This document shows, piece after piece, positions 31,122 to 41,352 of a stretch of 64,000 nucleotides of DNA (position 1 is the first letter of the stretch; every line of letters begins with the position of its first letter). The notes under the pieces are model-generated. The model worked only from the letters and a program-made list of their open reading frames with translations, ran no database searches and had not been told where the DNA came from. This stretch comes from Acidovorax sp. Leaf78 (GTDB lineage: Bacteria; Pseudomonadota; Gammaproteobacteria; Burkholderiales; Burkholderiaceae_C): assembly GCF_001422735.1 (NCBI RefSeq), contig NZ_LMLZ01000020.1, positions 901,272 to 965,271 of the forward strand, given 5' to 3'. A program made the position numbers and the translations under genes.

Positions 31122-32301
31122 TCGACTGGCAGACGTAGTCGATGTTCTTGCTGTTCAGCGCAGCCACGCACATGCGGCCGGTATCGGTACCGTACACGCC
31201 GAACTCATTGCGCAGGCGGACCATCTGGTCCTTGGAGAGGCCCGAGTAACTGAACATGCCTATTTGCGTTGTGATGAAGCTCATGTCCTGCTTCACGCCG
31301 GCGGCCTTCAGGCCGTCGACCAGCTTCTGGCGCATGGCCTTGATGCGCACGCGCATTTCGGACAGTTCTTTCTCCCACAGTGCGCGCAACTCGGGGTTGT
31401 TCAGGACCGCAGCCACCACCGCACCACCGTGGATGGGTGGGTTGGAGTAGTTGGTGCGGATGACGATCTTGAGCTGGCTCAGCACGCGGGAGGCTTCTTC
31501 CTTGTCCGTGCACAGCACCGACAGGCCGCCCACGCGCTCGCCGTACAGGCTGAAGCTCTTGGAGAACGAGGTGGACACGAAGAACGTGAGGCCGGCGGCT
31601 ACGAACTTCTGGATCACGGCGCCGTCTTCGGCAATGCCGTGGCCAAAGCCCTGGTAGGCCATGTCGAGGAATGGCGTGAGGTTCTTGGCCTTGACGGCGG
31701 CAACCACTTGGTCCCACTGCTCGGGGGTGATGTCGTAGCCGGTGGGGTTGTGGCAGCAGGCGTGCAGCACGACGATGGTGCCGGCAGCGGCGGCGTTCAG
31801 GCTGGCCAGGAAGCCTTCGAAGTTCACGCCGCGCTTGGCAGCGTCGTAGTAAGCGTAGGTGTCAACTTCGAAGCCGGCGTTGGTGAACAGGGCGCGGTGG
31901 TTTTCCCAGCTGGGGTCGGAAATCAGTACCTTGGCGTTGGGGCTGACCTTCTTCAAGAAGTCAGCGCCGATCTTCAGGCCGCCGGTGCCGCCGATGGCCT
32001 GCACGGTGGCCACGCGGCCGGACGTGACTGGTTCGCTGTCGGCGCCGAACACCAGGCTCTTGACGGCGTTGTCATACGCCACGATGCCGTCGATGGGCAG
32101 GTAGCCGCGGGCGGTGGGGGCGGACATCATGGTCTTTTCTGCGGCCTGCACGCACTGCAGCAGGGGCAGCTTGCCGTTGTCGTCGAAATAAACGCCGACG
32201 CCCAGGTTGACCTTGTTGGGGTTGGTGTCAGCGTTGAATTGCTCGTTGAGGCCCAGGATGGGGTCGCGGGGGGCCATTTCGACGGCGGTGAACAGAGACA
32301 T
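31105..32301 (-). CDS. tyrB: Aromatic amino acid / aspartate aminotransferase (class I)
   Basis: PLP aminotransferase of 398 residues, the length of E. coli TyrB and AspC. Conserved blocks: NLGVGVYFDDNGKLP, YLPIDG, HACCHNPTGYDIT, the PLP Asp in FLDMAYQGFGHG, the Schiff-base Lys in STSFSKSFSLYGERVG, and the substrate Arg in RMCVAALNSKN. The tyrB-like name is preferred, but aspartate specificity cannot be excluded from sequence. ATG 32301 follows AAAGGA. It is divergent from uvrB and followed by the overlapping nucleotidyltransferase-like gene. Confidence 0.92.
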   Translation of the reverse strand: MSLFTAVEMAPRDPILGLNEQFNADTNPNKVNLGVGVYFDDNGKLPLLQCVQAAEKTMMSAPTARGYLPIDGIVAYDNAVKSLVFGADSEPVTSGRVATVQAIGGTGGLKIGADFLKKVSPNAKVLISDPSWENHRALFTNAGFEVDTYAYYDAAKRGVNFEGFLASLNAAAAGTIVVLHACCHNPTGYDITPEQWDQVVAAVKAKNLTPFLDMAYQGFGHGIAEDGAVIQKFVAAGLTFFVSTSFSKSFSLYGERVGGLSVLCTDKEEASRVLSQLKIVIRTNYSNPPIHGGAVVAAVLNNPELRALWEKELSEMRVRIKAMRQKLVDGLKAAGVKQDMSFITTQIGMFSYSGLSKDQMVRLRNEFGVYGTDTGRMCVAALNSKNIDYVCQSIAKVV

Positions 32302-32406
32302 GAAAATCCTTGAAAGGTTGTCAGTAGCGAAGAATCCAGGCGTGGTGTACTGTGCCGGGTTCCGCCGATTTTAACGGCCTGCCCACACTACTCGTTGACT
32401 GCACCC

Positions 32407-34497
32407 ATGCCGGATATCACACAGGTCATAACGGAAAAGCAAGACGGCGAATTCGTCAGCTTTCCCGATTCACCCTTCGAGCTGTTCCAGCCGTACCCGC
32501 CTGCGGGCGACCAGCCCGAGGCCATTGCCAAGCTGGTCGAGGGCCTGAACGACGGCGAAGCCTTCCAGACCCTGCTGGGCGTGACGGGCTCGGGCAAGAC
32601 TTTCACCATGGCCAACGTCATCGCCCGTATGGGGCGCCCGGCCATCATCTTTGCGCCCAACAAGACGCTGGCCGCGCAGTTGTACAGCGAGTTTCGCGAG
32701 TTCTTCCCCAAGAACGCCGTCGAGTACTTCGTGAGCTACTACGACTACTACCAGCCCGAAGCTTACGTGCCGCAGCGCGACCTGTTCATCGAGAAGGACA
32801 GCGCGATCAACGAGCACATCGAGCAGATGCGGCTGTCTTGCACCAAGAGCCTGATGGAGCGGCGCGATGTGGTCATCGTGGCCACTGTGTCGGCCATCTA
32901 CGGCATCGGCGAGCCCGAGAGCTACCACCGCATGGTGATGACGCTGCGCGTGGGCGACAAGCTGGGCCAGCGCGACGTGATCGCGCAGCTGATCCGCATG
33001 CAGTACCAGCGCAACGAGGCCGATTTTTCACGCGGCAAGTTCCGCGTGCGGGGCGACACGATCGACGTGTTTCCGGCCGAGCACTCCGAGCTGGCGATCC
33101 GGATCGAGCTTTTTGACGACGAAGTGGAGAGCCTGCAGCTGTTCGACCCCTTGACCGGCCGCGTCAAGCAAAAGATACCGCGCTTCACGGTGTATCCCAG
33201 CAGCCACTACGTCACACCACGTGACAAGGTGCTCACCGCTGTGGAGACCATCAAGCTGGAGCTGGCCGAACGCCTGCAGCAACTGTTGGCCGACGGCAAG
33301 CTGGTGGAGGCGCAGCGGCTGGAGCAGCGTACCCGGTTCGATCTGGAGATGCTCAGCGAAGTAGGGCACTGCAAGGGCATCGAGAACTACACGCGCCATT
33401 TGTCCGGCTCGCCGCCGGGCAGCCCGCCCAGCACGCTGACGGACTACATGCCCAAGGATGCGCTGATGTTTCTGGACGAGAGCCACCAGATGATCGGGCA
33501 GCTCAACGCCATGTACAGCGGCGACCGGTCGCGCAAGACCACGCTGGTGGAGTATGGCTTTCGGCTTCCGTCGGCTCTGGACAACCGGCCGCTCAAGTTC
33601 GAGGAATTCGAGCAGCGCATGCGCCAGGCGATCTTTGTGACGGCCACTCCCGCGGAGTACGAACGCACGCATTCCGGGCAGATCGTGGACCAGGTGGTGC
33701 GTCCGACCGGGCTGGTGGACCCGCAGGTCGAAGTGCGCCCGGCCACCCACCAAGTGGATGATGTGCTGCAAGAAATACGCATTCGCGTCGAAAAGCGTGA
33801 AAGAGTACTCATCACCACGCTGACCAAGCGGATGGCGGAGCAGCTGACGGACTACCTGACCGACAACGGCGTGAAGGTGCGCTACCTGCACAGCGATGTG
33901 GACACGGTCGAGCGCGTCGAGATCATCCGGGACCTGCGCCTGGGCGCTTTCGACGTGCTGGTGGGCATCAACCTGCTGCGGGAGGGGCTGGACATCCCGG
34001 AGGTGTCTCTGGTGGCCATTCTGGATGCCGACAAGGAAGGGTTCTTGCGTGCCGAGCGCAGCCTGATCCAGACCATCGGCCGCGCAGCGCGCAATTTGAA
34101 CGGCAGAGCCATCCTGTATGCCGACCGAATCACCGAGTCCATGAAAAAAGCCATGGGCGAGACGGAACGACGCCGCATCAAGCAGATCGCACACAACGAG
34201 GAACACGGAATCACTCCGCGCAGCATTGTCAAGCGGGTAAGAGACCTGATTGACGGCGTGTACAGCGAAAAAGCCGGCAAGGATGCCGAGCGGCTGGAGC
34301 AGGAAGCCATGCGGCGCGCGCAGGTGGAGGACATGTCCGAGAAGGACGTGGCGCGCGAGATCAAGCGGCTGGAAAAGCTCATGCTGGAGCACGCGCGCAA
34401 CCTGGAATTCGAGCAAGCTGCCCGCGTGCGGGACCAGCTCACGAAGCTCAAGGACCAGGCATTTGGTGCGCACGGGAACGATTCGGTGGCCTTGTGA
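32407..34497 (+). CDS. uvrB: Excinuclease ABC subunit UvrB
   Basis: Nucleotide-excision-repair damage-recognition helicase, 696 residues. Walker [14 protein letters not shown]; the beta-hairpin region [15 protein letters not shown]; helicase motif [11 protein letters not shown]; motifs V and VI near [19 protein letters not shown] and QTIGRAARN. The C-terminal UVR domain ([20 protein letters not shown]) binds UvrC. Works with UvrA and UvrC, neither in this window. The ATG at 32407 is preferred over the TTG four codons upstream. Confidence 0.98.
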   Translation: MPDITQVITEKQDGEFVSFPDSPFELFQPYPPAGDQPEAIAKLVEGLNDGEAFQTLLGVTGSGKTFTMANVIARMGRPAIIFAPNKTLAAQLYSEFREFFPKNAVEYFVSYYDYYQPEAYVPQRDLFIEKDSAINEHIEQMRLSCTKSLMERRDVVIVATVSAIYGIGEPESYHRMVMTLRVGDKLGQRDVIAQLIRMQYQRNEADFSRGKFRVRGDTIDVFPAEHSELAIRIELFDDEVESLQLFDPLTGRVKQKIPRFTVYPSSHYVTPRDKVLTAVETIKLELAERLQQLLADGKLVEAQRLEQRTRFDLEMLSEVGHCKGIENYTRHLSGSPPGSPPSTLTDYMPKDALMFLDESHQMIGQLNAMYSGDRSRKTTLVEYGFRLPSALDNRPLKFEEFEQRMRQAIFVTATPAEYERTHSGQIVDQVVRPTGLVDPQVEVRPATHQVDDVLQEIRIRVEKRERVLITTLTKRMAEQLTDYLTDNGVKVRYLHSDVDTVERVEIIRDLRLGAFDVLVGINLLREGLDIPEVSLVAILDADKEGFLRAERSLIQTIGRAARNLNGRAILYADRITESMKKAMGETERRRIKQIAHNEEHGITPRSIVKRVRDLIDGVYSEKAGKDAERLEQEAMRRAQVEDMSEKDVAREIKRLEKLMLEHARNLEFEQAARVRDQLTKLKDQAFGAHGNDSVAL

Positions 34498-34540
34498 ATG
34501 GGCGTTGAAAGCGCCGGGTAAGACATCACTGATCAAATTG

Positions 34541-34592
34541 CGACCAGTTGGTTTTTTATCCCGACCAATTCGATAGGGATTTGTGTTATACT
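34541..34592 (+). promoter_or_regulatory. iscR promoter with candidate IscR-binding dyads
   Basis: A good -10 box TATACT stands at 34587-34592. The -35 region is poor and lies inside a dyad, ATCCCGACCAATTCGATAGG followed by GAT, which partly matches an IscR type 1 site. A related half, CGACCAGTTGG, lies 20 bp upstream. A weak -35 overlapped by an IscR site is the expected arrangement for autorepression. Confidence 0.55.
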
Positions 34593-34685
34593 TGCACAAA
34601 ATACTCAAGAAAACAGCCCAGCGATGAAGGGCTCCTTGCACGCCTTTGCAGGCGACCGCACGGAGAAGGGGCGGAGACGGTGCCT

Positions 34686-34704
34686 CATTGGCCATCAGCC
34701 AATG
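34686..34704 (+). other. Stem-loop in the iscR leader
   Basis: Perfect 7-bp stem CATTGGC/GCCAATG with loop CATCA, 45 bp before the iscR start, within an inferred leader of about 150 nt. It is not followed by a T-run, so it is not a terminator. Confidence 0.5.
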
Positions 34705-34749
34705 GCGGCGGTTTCTACAACGAACAAGCCTTAGCACAAGGAGCTTGCG

Positions 34750-35286
34750 ATGCGTCTCACAACCAAAGGCCGTTTTGCGGTCACCGCCATGATCGATTTG
34801 GCCCTGCGCCAGAACAATGGCCCCGTCACGCTGGCTGCGATCAGCCAGCGGCAGCAAATTTCTTTGTCGTACCTCGAGCAGCTGTTCGGCAAACTGCGCC
34901 GCCACGAACTGGTGGAGTCCACCCGTGGCCCCGGTGGCGGTTACACCCTGGCCCGCAAGGCCGGTGATATCACCGTGGCAGACATCATCGTGTCGGTGGA
35001 TGAGCCCATCGACGCGACCCAGTGCGGCGGCAAGGAAAACTGCCTGGGCGAAGCTGGTCGGTGCATGACGCACGAGCTGTGGGCGTCCCTGAACCAGCGC
35101 ATGGTGGAGTTCCTCGATTCCGTCACGCTGCAAAAGCTGGTGGAAGAACAACTCGCCAAGGGTGTGCAGATCGAAGACAAGCCTGTGGTGCGCCGCGCGA
35201 TCTCCACGACGCCGGTGGTCAAGCCCATCCGCGTGAACGCCCCGAACTCCGTTTTTGCCCTGGGCAACGTTTTCGCGAAGTCTTGA
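34750..35286 (+). CDS. iscR: Fe-S cluster regulator IscR
   Basis: Rrf2-family repressor of 178 residues. HTH in the N-terminal 70 residues (MRLTTKGRFAVTAMIDLAL, SLSYLEQLFGKLR). The [2Fe-2S] ligands are three Cys in CGGKENCLGEAGRCMTH (about 92, 98, 104). The holo form represses the isc operon, giving feedback on Fe-S supply. First gene of the complete isc operon. The ATG is preceded by AAGGAG. Confidence 0.98.
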   Translation: MRLTTKGRFAVTAMIDLALRQNNGPVTLAAISQRQQISLSYLEQLFGKLRRHELVESTRGPGGGYTLARKAGDITVADIIVSVDEPIDATQCGGKENCLGEAGRCMTHELWASLNQRMVEFLDSVTLQKLVEEQLAKGVQIEDKPVVRRAISTTPVVKPIRVNAPNSVFALGNVFAKS

Positions 35287-35394
35287 GCTTCGGTGCGCTG
35301 TGCTGACCCTGGGGTCGGCACCGCCCTGAACGTTATTTGAACATCGACCTTCTTCCTGCAAATCTGCCAGCCAGAAACTTCTACTGAGCCAGCC

Positions 35395-36615
35395 ATGGAC
35401 ATGACCCCGCACTTCCCCATCTATCTCGACTACGGCGCCACCACCCCGGTGGACCCGCGCGTGGTGGACGCCATGATCCCGTGGCTGCGTGAGCACTTTG
35501 GCAACGCGGCTTCGCGCAGCCACGCCTGGGGCTGGGAAGCGGAAGCGGCGATCGAAAACGCACGTGGCCAAGTGGCCGACCTCATCGGTGCCGACCCGCG
35601 CGAGATCGTCTGGACCAGCGGCGCCACCGAGTCGATCAACCTCGCCTTGAAGGGCGCTGCGCAGTTCTACAAGGGCAAGGGCAAGCATCTCATCACGCTC
35701 AAGACCGAGCACAAGGCGGTGCTGGACACCGTGCGCGAGCTGGAGCGCCAAGGCTTCGAGGCAACCTACCTCGACGTGCAGGAAGACGGGCTCGTGAACA
35801 TGGACGCCCTCAAGGCGGCCATCCGCCCCGACACCATCCTCATCAGTGTGCTTTTCGTGAACAACGAGATCGGCGTGATCCAGGACATTCCGGCCATCGG
35901 CGCGTTGTGCCGTGAAAAAGGCATTCTGTTCCACGTCGATGCCGCACAGGCCACCGGCCGTGTGGCCATCGACATGGCGACGCTGCCCGTCGACCTGATG
36001 AGCATGACGGCTCACAAGACTTACGGCCCCAAGGGCGTTGGCGCCCTGTACGTGCGCCGCAAGCCCCGCGTCCGTCTGGAAGCCCAGATGCACGGCGGCG
36101 GCCATGAGCGCGGCATGCGCTCTGGCACCTTGCCCACCCACCAGATCGTGGGCATGGGCGAGGCGTTTCGCATTGCCAAGGAAGAAATGGCCGAAAGCAA
36201 TGCCAAGGCGCATGCCTTGCAGCAGCGCCTGCTCGACGGCCTGAAGGACATCGAACAGGTGTTCATCAACGGCAGCATGGAGCACCGCGTACCTCAGAAC
36301 CTGAACATGAGCTTCAACTACGTCGAAGGCGAGTCGCTCATCATGGGCATCAAGGGTCTTGCGGTGTCGTCCGGCTCCGCCTGCACGTCTGCCAGCCTGG
36401 AGCCCAGCTACGTGCTGCGCGCCCTGGGCCGCAGCGACGAGCTGGCGCACAGCAGCCTGCGCATGACCATCGGCCGCTTCACCACGGAAGAAGAGATCGA
36501 CTACGCGATCTCCACCATCCGCGAGAACGTGGCCCGCCTGCGCGAGCTGAGCCCGCTGTGGGAGATGTACAAGGACGGCATCGATATCAGCACCATCCAG
36601 TGGGCTGCGCACTGA
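35395..36615 (+). CDS. iscS: Cysteine desulfurase IscS
   Basis: PLP enzyme giving sulfur for Fe-S clusters, tRNA thiolation and cofactors; 406 residues, as in E. coli IscS. The Schiff-base Lys is in [14 protein letters not shown], and the persulfide Cys lies in [20 protein letters not shown]. The C-terminal [10 protein letters not shown] that contacts IscU is kept. Second gene of the isc operon, 108 bp after iscR. Confidence 0.98.
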   Translation: MDMTPHFPIYLDYGATTPVDPRVVDAMIPWLREHFGNAASRSHAWGWEAEAAIENARGQVADLIGADPREIVWTSGATESINLALKGAAQFYKGKGKHLITLKTEHKAVLDTVRELERQGFEATYLDVQEDGLVNMDALKAAIRPDTILISVLFVNNEIGVIQDIPAIGALCREKGILFHVDAAQATGRVAIDMATLPVDLMSMTAHKTYGPKGVGALYVRRKPRVRLEAQMHGGGHERGMRSGTLPTHQIVGMGEAFRIAKEEMAESNAKAHALQQRLLDGLKDIEQVFINGSMEHRVPQNLNMSFNYVEGESLIMGIKGLAVSSGSACTSASLEPSYVLRALGRSDELAHSSLRMTIGRFTTEEEIDYAISTIRENVARLRELSPLWEMYKDGIDISTIQWAAH

Positions 36616-36649
36616 CCCCCAATTTCTGAAGATTCAAGAGGTACACATC

Positions 36650-37054
36650 ATGGCTTACTCAGACAAAGTGGTTGACCACTACGAAAACCCCCGCAACGTC
36701 GGCTCGTTCGACAAGGGTGATGATTCGGTGGGCACCGGCATGGTCGGCGCGCCTGCCTGCGGCGACGTGATGAAGCTGCAGATCAAGGTGAACCCCGCCA
36801 CGGGCGTGATCGAAGACGCTCGCTTCAAGACCTACGGCTGTGGCTCTGCCATTGCGTCGTCGTCGCTCGTGACCGAATGGGTCAAAGGCAAGACGCTGGA
36901 CGAAGCGGCTGCGCTCAAGAACAGTGAAATCGCCGAAGAACTGGCACTGCCACCGGTGAAGGTGCACTGCTCCATCCTCGCCGAAGACGCGATCAAGGCC
37001 GCCGTGCTGGACTACAAGACCAAGCACGCAGCCACGGCCACCGCTGCTGCCTGA
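36650..37054 (+). CDS. iscU: Fe-S cluster scaffold protein IscU
   Basis: Scaffold of 134 residues. The three ligand Cys are in [24 protein letters not shown] and [12 protein letters not shown]; the HscA-binding LPPVK motif sits just before the third Cys. Asp next to the first Cys is kept. AAGAGGT precedes the ATG. The Ala/Thr-rich tail is a small addition. Confidence 0.98.
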   Translation: MAYSDKVVDHYENPRNVGSFDKGDDSVGTGMVGAPACGDVMKLQIKVNPATGVIEDARFKTYGCGSAIASSSLVTEWVKGKTLDEAAALKNSEIAEELALPPVKVHCSILAEDAIKAAVLDYKTKHAATATAAA

Positions 37055-37076
37055 GTTGATCCACAAAGAGAGAGAT

Positions 37077-37400
37077 ATGGCCATCACGCTGACAGAAGCC
37101 GCTGCCCGGCATGTGAACCGTTACCTGTCCCGCAGGGGTAAGGGACTGGGCGTGCGCCTGGGTGTCAAGACGACGGGGTGCTCCGGGCTGGCGTACAAGC
37201 TGGAGTACGTCGATGACTCCGCGCCTGAAGACATCGTGTTCGAGAACCACGGCGTCAAGGTGCTCATCGACCCCAAGAGCCTGGCGTACATCGACGGCAC
37301 CGAGCTCGACTTCGTGCGTGAGGGCCTCAACGAGGGCTTCAAGTTCAACAACCCCAACGAACGCGATCGCTGCGGCTGTGGAGAGAGCTTCCGCGTCTGA
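37077..37400 (+). CDS. iscA: A-type Fe-S carrier IscA
   Basis: Carrier protein of 107 residues, the family length. Three conserved Cys: one in [13 protein letters not shown] and two in [10 protein letters not shown] at the C-terminus. The start at 37077 follows AAGAGAGAG; the longer frame from 37056 is out of line with the family. A strong hairpin terminator follows before hscB. Confidence 0.97.
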   Translation: MAITLTEAAARHVNRYLSRRGKGLGVRLGVKTTGCSGLAYKLEYVDDSAPEDIVFENHGVKVLIDPKSLAYIDGTELDFVREGLNEGFKFNNPNERDRCGCGESFRV

Positions 37401-37425
37401 GCCGGCTCTGGCCGAGTGCCTGCCA

Positions 37426-37462
37426 AACCGCCACCGCGCACCTTGCGTACTGGCGGTTTTTT
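37426..37462 (+). terminator. Intrinsic terminator/attenuator inside the isc operon
   Basis: AACCGCCA (37426-37433) pairs with TGGCGGTT (37451-37458) and is followed by a T-run. It lies 25 bp after iscA and 38 bp before hscB, so read-through would set the hscBA-fdx level. Confidence 0.8.
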
Positions 37463-37500
37463 GTTGACCTGCCCATTCGATATCCGACGACGAACCGCGC

Positions 37501-38019
37501 ATGAACCTGCAATCTGACGACTTTGAACTCTTTGGCCTGGCGCGTGGCTTCGCGCAGGATCGAAGCGCCATTGATGCGCGCTGGAAGGAATTGCAGCGGG
37601 AGGCCCACCCCGACAAATTTGCGGCCCAGGGCGCCGCGGCCCAGCGCGTGGCCATGCAGTGGTCGGTGCGCATCAACGAGGCCTACCAGCGCCTGAAGGA
37701 CCCGATGCGCCGTGCCGCCTACTTGTGCGAGCTCCACGGTGCGCCCATCCGTGCTGAGGACAACACCGCGATGCCCACCGCGTTCCTCATGCAGCAGATG
37801 GAATGGCGTGAGGCCTTGGAAGAGGCCGAGGCGGAGCCCGAACTGGATGCGCTGGACGACACCGTGGCGCAAGCCCGCCGGGAGGCGCTTGCCGAATGCG
37901 AAGCGCTGATCGATCGCCAGCACGACTATGCGGGTGCTTCCCAGCAGGTCAGAGCCCTCATGTTCATTGCGCGATTTGCCGACGACATCGAGCGCCGGCG
38001 AGAGCAACTGGGACAATAG
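37501..38019 (+). CDS. hscB: Co-chaperone HscB
   Basis: J-type co-chaperone of 172 residues that brings IscU to HscA. Its J-domain is N-terminal and includes the HPD signature (REAHPDKFAAQG). RINEAYQRLKDPMRRAAYLCEL completes the J-domain; the C-terminal three-helix bundle (MQQMEWREALEEAE) binds IscU. It lies between a terminator and hscA. Confidence 0.97.
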   Translation: MNLQSDDFELFGLARGFAQDRSAIDARWKELQREAHPDKFAAQGAAAQRVAMQWSVRINEAYQRLKDPMRRAAYLCELHGAPIRAEDNTAMPTAFLMQQMEWREALEEAEAEPELDALDDTVAQARREALAECEALIDRQHDYAGASQQVRALMFIARFADDIERRREQLGQ

Positions 38020-38097
38020 CCCCTGTTCCTCGTGTTCCCCATTCAGAGGCAGGCCGTGACCCTGGTCTGCTTTCTTCGTTAGAGATACCGAATTCCC

Positions 38098-39969
38098 ATG
38101 GCGCTTTTGCAGATTTCCGAGCCCGGCCAGTCCCCCGACCCGCACCAGCGGCGCATTGCCGTGGGCATTGATTTGGGCACCACGCATTCGTTGGTCGCTG
38201 CCGTGCGCAATGGCGTCGCAGAATGCCTGCCCGACGCGCAGGGCAGGGTGCTGCTGCCGTCGGTAGTGCGTTACCTGTCCAATGGCGGCCGCCAGATCGG
38301 CCATGACGCTGTGGCTGCGCAGACGCAGGATGCCCGCAACACGATTGCATCGGTCAAACGCTTCATGGGCCGTGGCCTGCGCGATGTGGTGGGCGCCGAC
38401 AAGCTGCCCTACGAGTTCGTCTCGGGCAGCGAGCCACAGTCCGAAGGCATGGTCAGCTTGGCCACCGCCGATGGCGTCAAGTCGCCCGTCGAGGTCAGCG
38501 CCGAAATTCTGGCCACGCTCCGCTACCGGGCCGAAGACACCTTCAACGACGACCTGTACGGCGCGGTCATTACCGTGCCTGCGTATTTCGACGATGCCCA
38601 GCGCCAGGCTACCAAAGACGCTGCCAAGTTGGCCGGCATCAATCTGCTGCGCCTCATCAACGAACCCACTGCCGCGGCCATCGCCTATGGGCTGGACAAC
38701 GCGAGCGAGGGTGTCTATGCCGTGTACGACCTGGGCGGCGGTACGTTCGACATCTCTATCCTGCGTCTCACGCAGGGCGTGTTCGAGGTGATAGCGACCG
38801 GCGGCGACTCGGCTCTTGGCGGGGACGACTACGACGCAGCCCTGGCGGACTGGGTGCTGGGCCAACTGAACCTTCAGGTGGACACCCCAGCCGACAAGGC
38901 GGCCGTGCGGATGGCGGCGCGGGCCTGCAAGGAAGCTCTGACTGCTACGGATTTGATAGCTTTTAGCGCCCAGCTGTCGAGCGGTAGCGTGCATTTTGAT
39001 GTGAAGAAATCAGATTTTGAGACCGCGACGGCCGAGCTGACCGCGCGCTCCATCGCTGCCGTGCGCCGCGCCCTGCGCGATGCGCATCTGGCCCGCGACG
39101 AGGTGCAGGGCGTGGTGATGGTGGGTGGCTCCACCCGCATGCCGCAGGTGCAGCGCGCCGTGGCGGAGTTCTTCGGCAAGGAGCCGCTGAACAACCTGAA
39201 CCCCGACGAAGTGGTGGCCCTGGGCGCATCCGTGCAGGCCAACCAGTTGGCGGGCAACGACACCGCGGGCGACCTGCTGCTGCTGGACGTGACGCCGCTG
39301 TCGCTGGGCATCGAAACCATGGGCGGTTTGGTAGAGCGCATCGTAGCGCGCAACGAAACCATTCCCACGGCCAAAGCCCAGGACTTCACCACCTACAAGG
39401 ACGGCCAGACCGCGCTGGCCATCCACGTGTTGCAGGGCGAGCGCGACCTGGTGCAGGACTGCCGCAGCCTGGCGCGCTTCGAGCTGCGCGGCATTCCGCC
39501 CATGGCGGCCGGTGCCGCCCGCATCAGGGTGACCTTCACTGTGGATGCCGACGGCCTGTTGAGCGTGAGCGCCAAGGAGCAGGGCAGCGGCGTGGAAGCG
39601 CGCATCGATGTGAAGCCTTCGTACGGCCTGTCTGACGACGAGATCGCCCGCATGTTGCAGGATGGCTTTGCCACCGCCGCGCAGGACATGAAGGCCCGTG
39701 CCGTGGTGGAAGCCCGTGTGGATGCCGACCGCATGCTCATTGCCACCGAAAGCGCGCTGAATGCCGATGGCGATGTGCTGCTGGCCGGGGAGCGTGCCCG
39801 CATCGATGCATTGATGGAGGCGCTGCGCCAGCAACGTGATGCAGACGATGCTGCCGTGATCGAGGCCGCCACCGAAGCCCTGGCCAAGGGCACCGAAGCC
39901 TTTGCAGCACAGCGCATGAACCGCGGTATTCAGCAGGCGCTGGCGGGCAAGAACGTGCAGGCGCTCTGA
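38098..39969 (+). CDS. hscA: Fe-S assembly chaperone HscA
   Basis: Hsp70-class chaperone of 623 residues acting on IscU. ATPase motifs: [52 protein letters not shown]. The substrate-binding domain starts near [14 protein letters not shown]. Residues about 283-301 ([20 protein letters not shown]) are encoded by a full copy of the dispersed 57-bp repeat, in the ATPase domain between KEAL and the conserved AVRRALRDA helix. Homologues have a differing and slightly shorter segment there, so it is tolerated. Followed by fdx. Confidence 0.97.
   Translation: MALLQISEPGQSPDPHQRRIAVGIDLGTTHSLVAAVRNGVAECLPDAQGRVLLPSVVRYLSNGGRQIGHDAVAAQTQDARNTIASVKRFMGRGLRDVVGADKLPYEFVSGSEPQSEGMVSLATADGVKSPVEVSAEILATLRYRAEDTFNDDLYGAVITVPAYFDDAQRQATKDAAKLAGINLLRLINEPTAAAIAYGLDNASEGVYAVYDLGGGTFDISILRLTQGVFEVIATGGDSALGGDDYDAALADWVLGQLNLQVDTPADKAAVRMAARACKEALTATDLIAFSAQLSSGSVHFDVKKSDFETATAELTARSIAAVRRALRDAHLARDEVQGVVMVGGSTRMPQVQRAVAEFFGKEPLNNLNPDEVVALGASVQANQLAGNDTAGDLLLLDVTPLSLGIETMGGLVERIVARNETIPTAKAQDFTTYKDGQTALAIHVLQGERDLVQDCRSLARFELRGIPPMAAGAARIRVTFTVDADGLLSVSAKEQGSGVEARIDVKPSYGLSDDEIARMLQDGFATAAQDMKARAVVEARVDADRMLIATESALNADGDVLLAGERARIDALMEALRQQRDADDAAVIEAATEALAKGTEAFAAQRMNRGIQQALAGKNVQAL
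38944..39000 (+). repeat. 57-bp hairpin repeat, copy in hscA
   Basis: Left part GCTACGGATTTGATAGC with TTTTAGCGC, 8-base loop, right part CGAGCGGTAGCGTGCATT and TTGAT. Same 26 + 8 + 23 spacing as the other copies. In frame. Confidence 0.8.
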
Positions 39970-40050
39970 GCGACCACGCCCCGCCACCGACGCAACACGC
40001 ACTGCGACCCCAGCACAACGACACCGCAAGACGACAAGAAGAACCGACCC

Positions 40051-40389
40051 ATGCCCGTCATCAAGATCCTTCCCCACCCTGAATACTGCCCAACCGGCAC
40101 TGAGATCACGGCGCCCGCGGGCACGTCGATCTGCGAGGCGCTGCTCGAGAACCACATCAACATCGAGCATGCCTGCGACATGAGCTGCGCCTGCACCACC
40201 TGCCACGTCATCGTGCGCCAGGGGATCAATTCGCTCAACGAGGCCGAAGAAGAAGAGGAAGACCTGCTGGACCGCGCATGGGGTCTGGAGCCACAATCGC
40301 GCCTGTCTTGCCAGGCCATCCTGGCGCAGCAGGACCTGGTGGTGGAGATTCCCAAGTACACCATCAACCACGCCAAGGAGAACCACTGA
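40051..40389 (+). CDS. fdx: ISC-type [2Fe-2S] ferredoxin
   Basis: Ferredoxin of 112 residues supplying electrons to Fe-S assembly. The cluster ligands are in ACDMSCACTTCHVIV, with the fourth Cys in SRLSCQAIL, as in isc-linked (adrenodoxin-type) ferredoxins. An acidic Glu run (NEAEEEEEDLLDRAWGLEP) forms the partner surface. Last gene of the isc operon; no iscX follows. Confidence 0.97.
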   Translation: MPVIKILPHPEYCPTGTEITAPAGTSICEALLENHINIEHACDMSCACTTCHVIVRQGINSLNEAEEEEEDLLDRAWGLEPQSRLSCQAILAQQDLVVEIPKYTINHAKENH

Positions 40390-40474
40390 TGAACGCAGCG
40401 TCGGGCCCCTCCAGCCAAGCTCGCGCCCCCTTTGCGGGCAGCGAAGCCACGAAGTGCCGTGCGTGGGGGCGCGT

Positions 40475-41188
40475 ATGACCCGCCAGATCGTTCTCGACAC
40501 CGAAACCACCGGGCTGTCGGCCGACAGTGGCGACCGCATCATCGAACTCGGTTGCGTCGAGCTGCTCAACCGCAAGCTCACGGGCAACAACCTGCACTTG
40601 TACTTCAACCCGGGCCGCGACAGCCATGAAGACGCGCTCAAGGTGCACGGCATCAGCAACGAGTTCCTGAAGGACAAGCCCAAGTTTGCCGAGGTGGCGG
40701 ACGAGATCCTGCAGTACCTGCAGGGCGCCGAGATCATCATCCACAACGCTGCGTTCGACGTGGGCTTCCTGAACAAGGAGCTGGAGCTGACAGGCCGGCC
40801 CGGGTTTCGCACCTATGTGGAGAGCGTGACCGACACGTTGGCCATGGCCAAGGAGATGTATCCTGGCAAGCGCAATTCGCTGGACGCCCTGTGCGACCGT
40901 CTGGGCGTGGACAACTCCAGCCGCACCTTGCACGGCGCGCTGCTGGACGCCGAGCTGCTGGCCGATGTGTACATCAACCTCACGCGCGGCCAGGATGCGC
41001 TACTCATCGCAGACGACTCGCAGGAAGGTGCGGATGGCCTTGCGATACCTGCTGTGGACCTGCGCACGTTCAGCTTGCCGATCCTCACTGCCAGCGATGC
41101 TGAAAACGTGGCCCACGAAGAGGTGCTGGTGCAGATCGACAAGGCCAGCGGAAGCAAAACTATTTGGCGAATTGCCCAGGCTGCTTGA
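40475..41188 (+). CDS. dnaQ: DNA polymerase III epsilon subunit (3'-5' exonuclease)
   Basis: Proofreading exonuclease of 237 residues. ExoI IVLDTETTGLS, ExoII IIIHNAAFDVGFL, ExoIII-epsilon LHGALLDAELLADVY. The C-terminal tail (HEEVLVQIDKASG) contacts the alpha subunit. The start at 40475 (MTRQIVLDTETTG) is chosen by family; a longer frame from 40454 is less likely. It follows fdx by 85 bp. Confidence 0.97.
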   Translation: MTRQIVLDTETTGLSADSGDRIIELGCVELLNRKLTGNNLHLYFNPGRDSHEDALKVHGISNEFLKDKPKFAEVADEILQYLQGAEIIIHNAAFDVGFLNKELELTGRPGFRTYVESVTDTLAMAKEMYPGKRNSLDALCDRLGVDNSSRTLHGALLDAELLADVYINLTRGQDALLIADDSQEGADGLAIPAVDLRTFSLPILTASDAENVAHEEVLVQIDKASGSKTIWRIAQAA

Positions 41189-41225
41189 AAAGCTGTGCCA
41201 TAATCGAAGGCTGTCGCAGCGACAA

Positions 41226-41300
41226 GGGTGATTAGCTCAGCGGTAGAGCACTGCCTTCACACGGCAGGGGTCACATGTTCGATCCATGTATCACCCACCA
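41226..41300 (+). tRNA. tRNA-Val (anticodon CAC), copy 1
   Basis: Complete cloverleaf: acceptor GGGTGAT/ATCACCC, D-arm GCTCAGCGGTAGAGC, anticodon stem CTGCC/GGCAG with loop TTCACAC, T-arm ACATG-TTCGATC-CATGT, encoded CCA. Confidence 0.97.
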
Positions 41301-41352
41301 CGCTTGCACAGACTTTCGTCCTCGCATCCGGTTCATCCGATGTGCTGGCGAC

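Noticed and set aside
33028..36612. An 1194-codon antisense frame over uvrB, iscR and iscS
   Set aside because: Spans several confirmed plus-strand genes and intergenic DNA; no domains or ribosome site.
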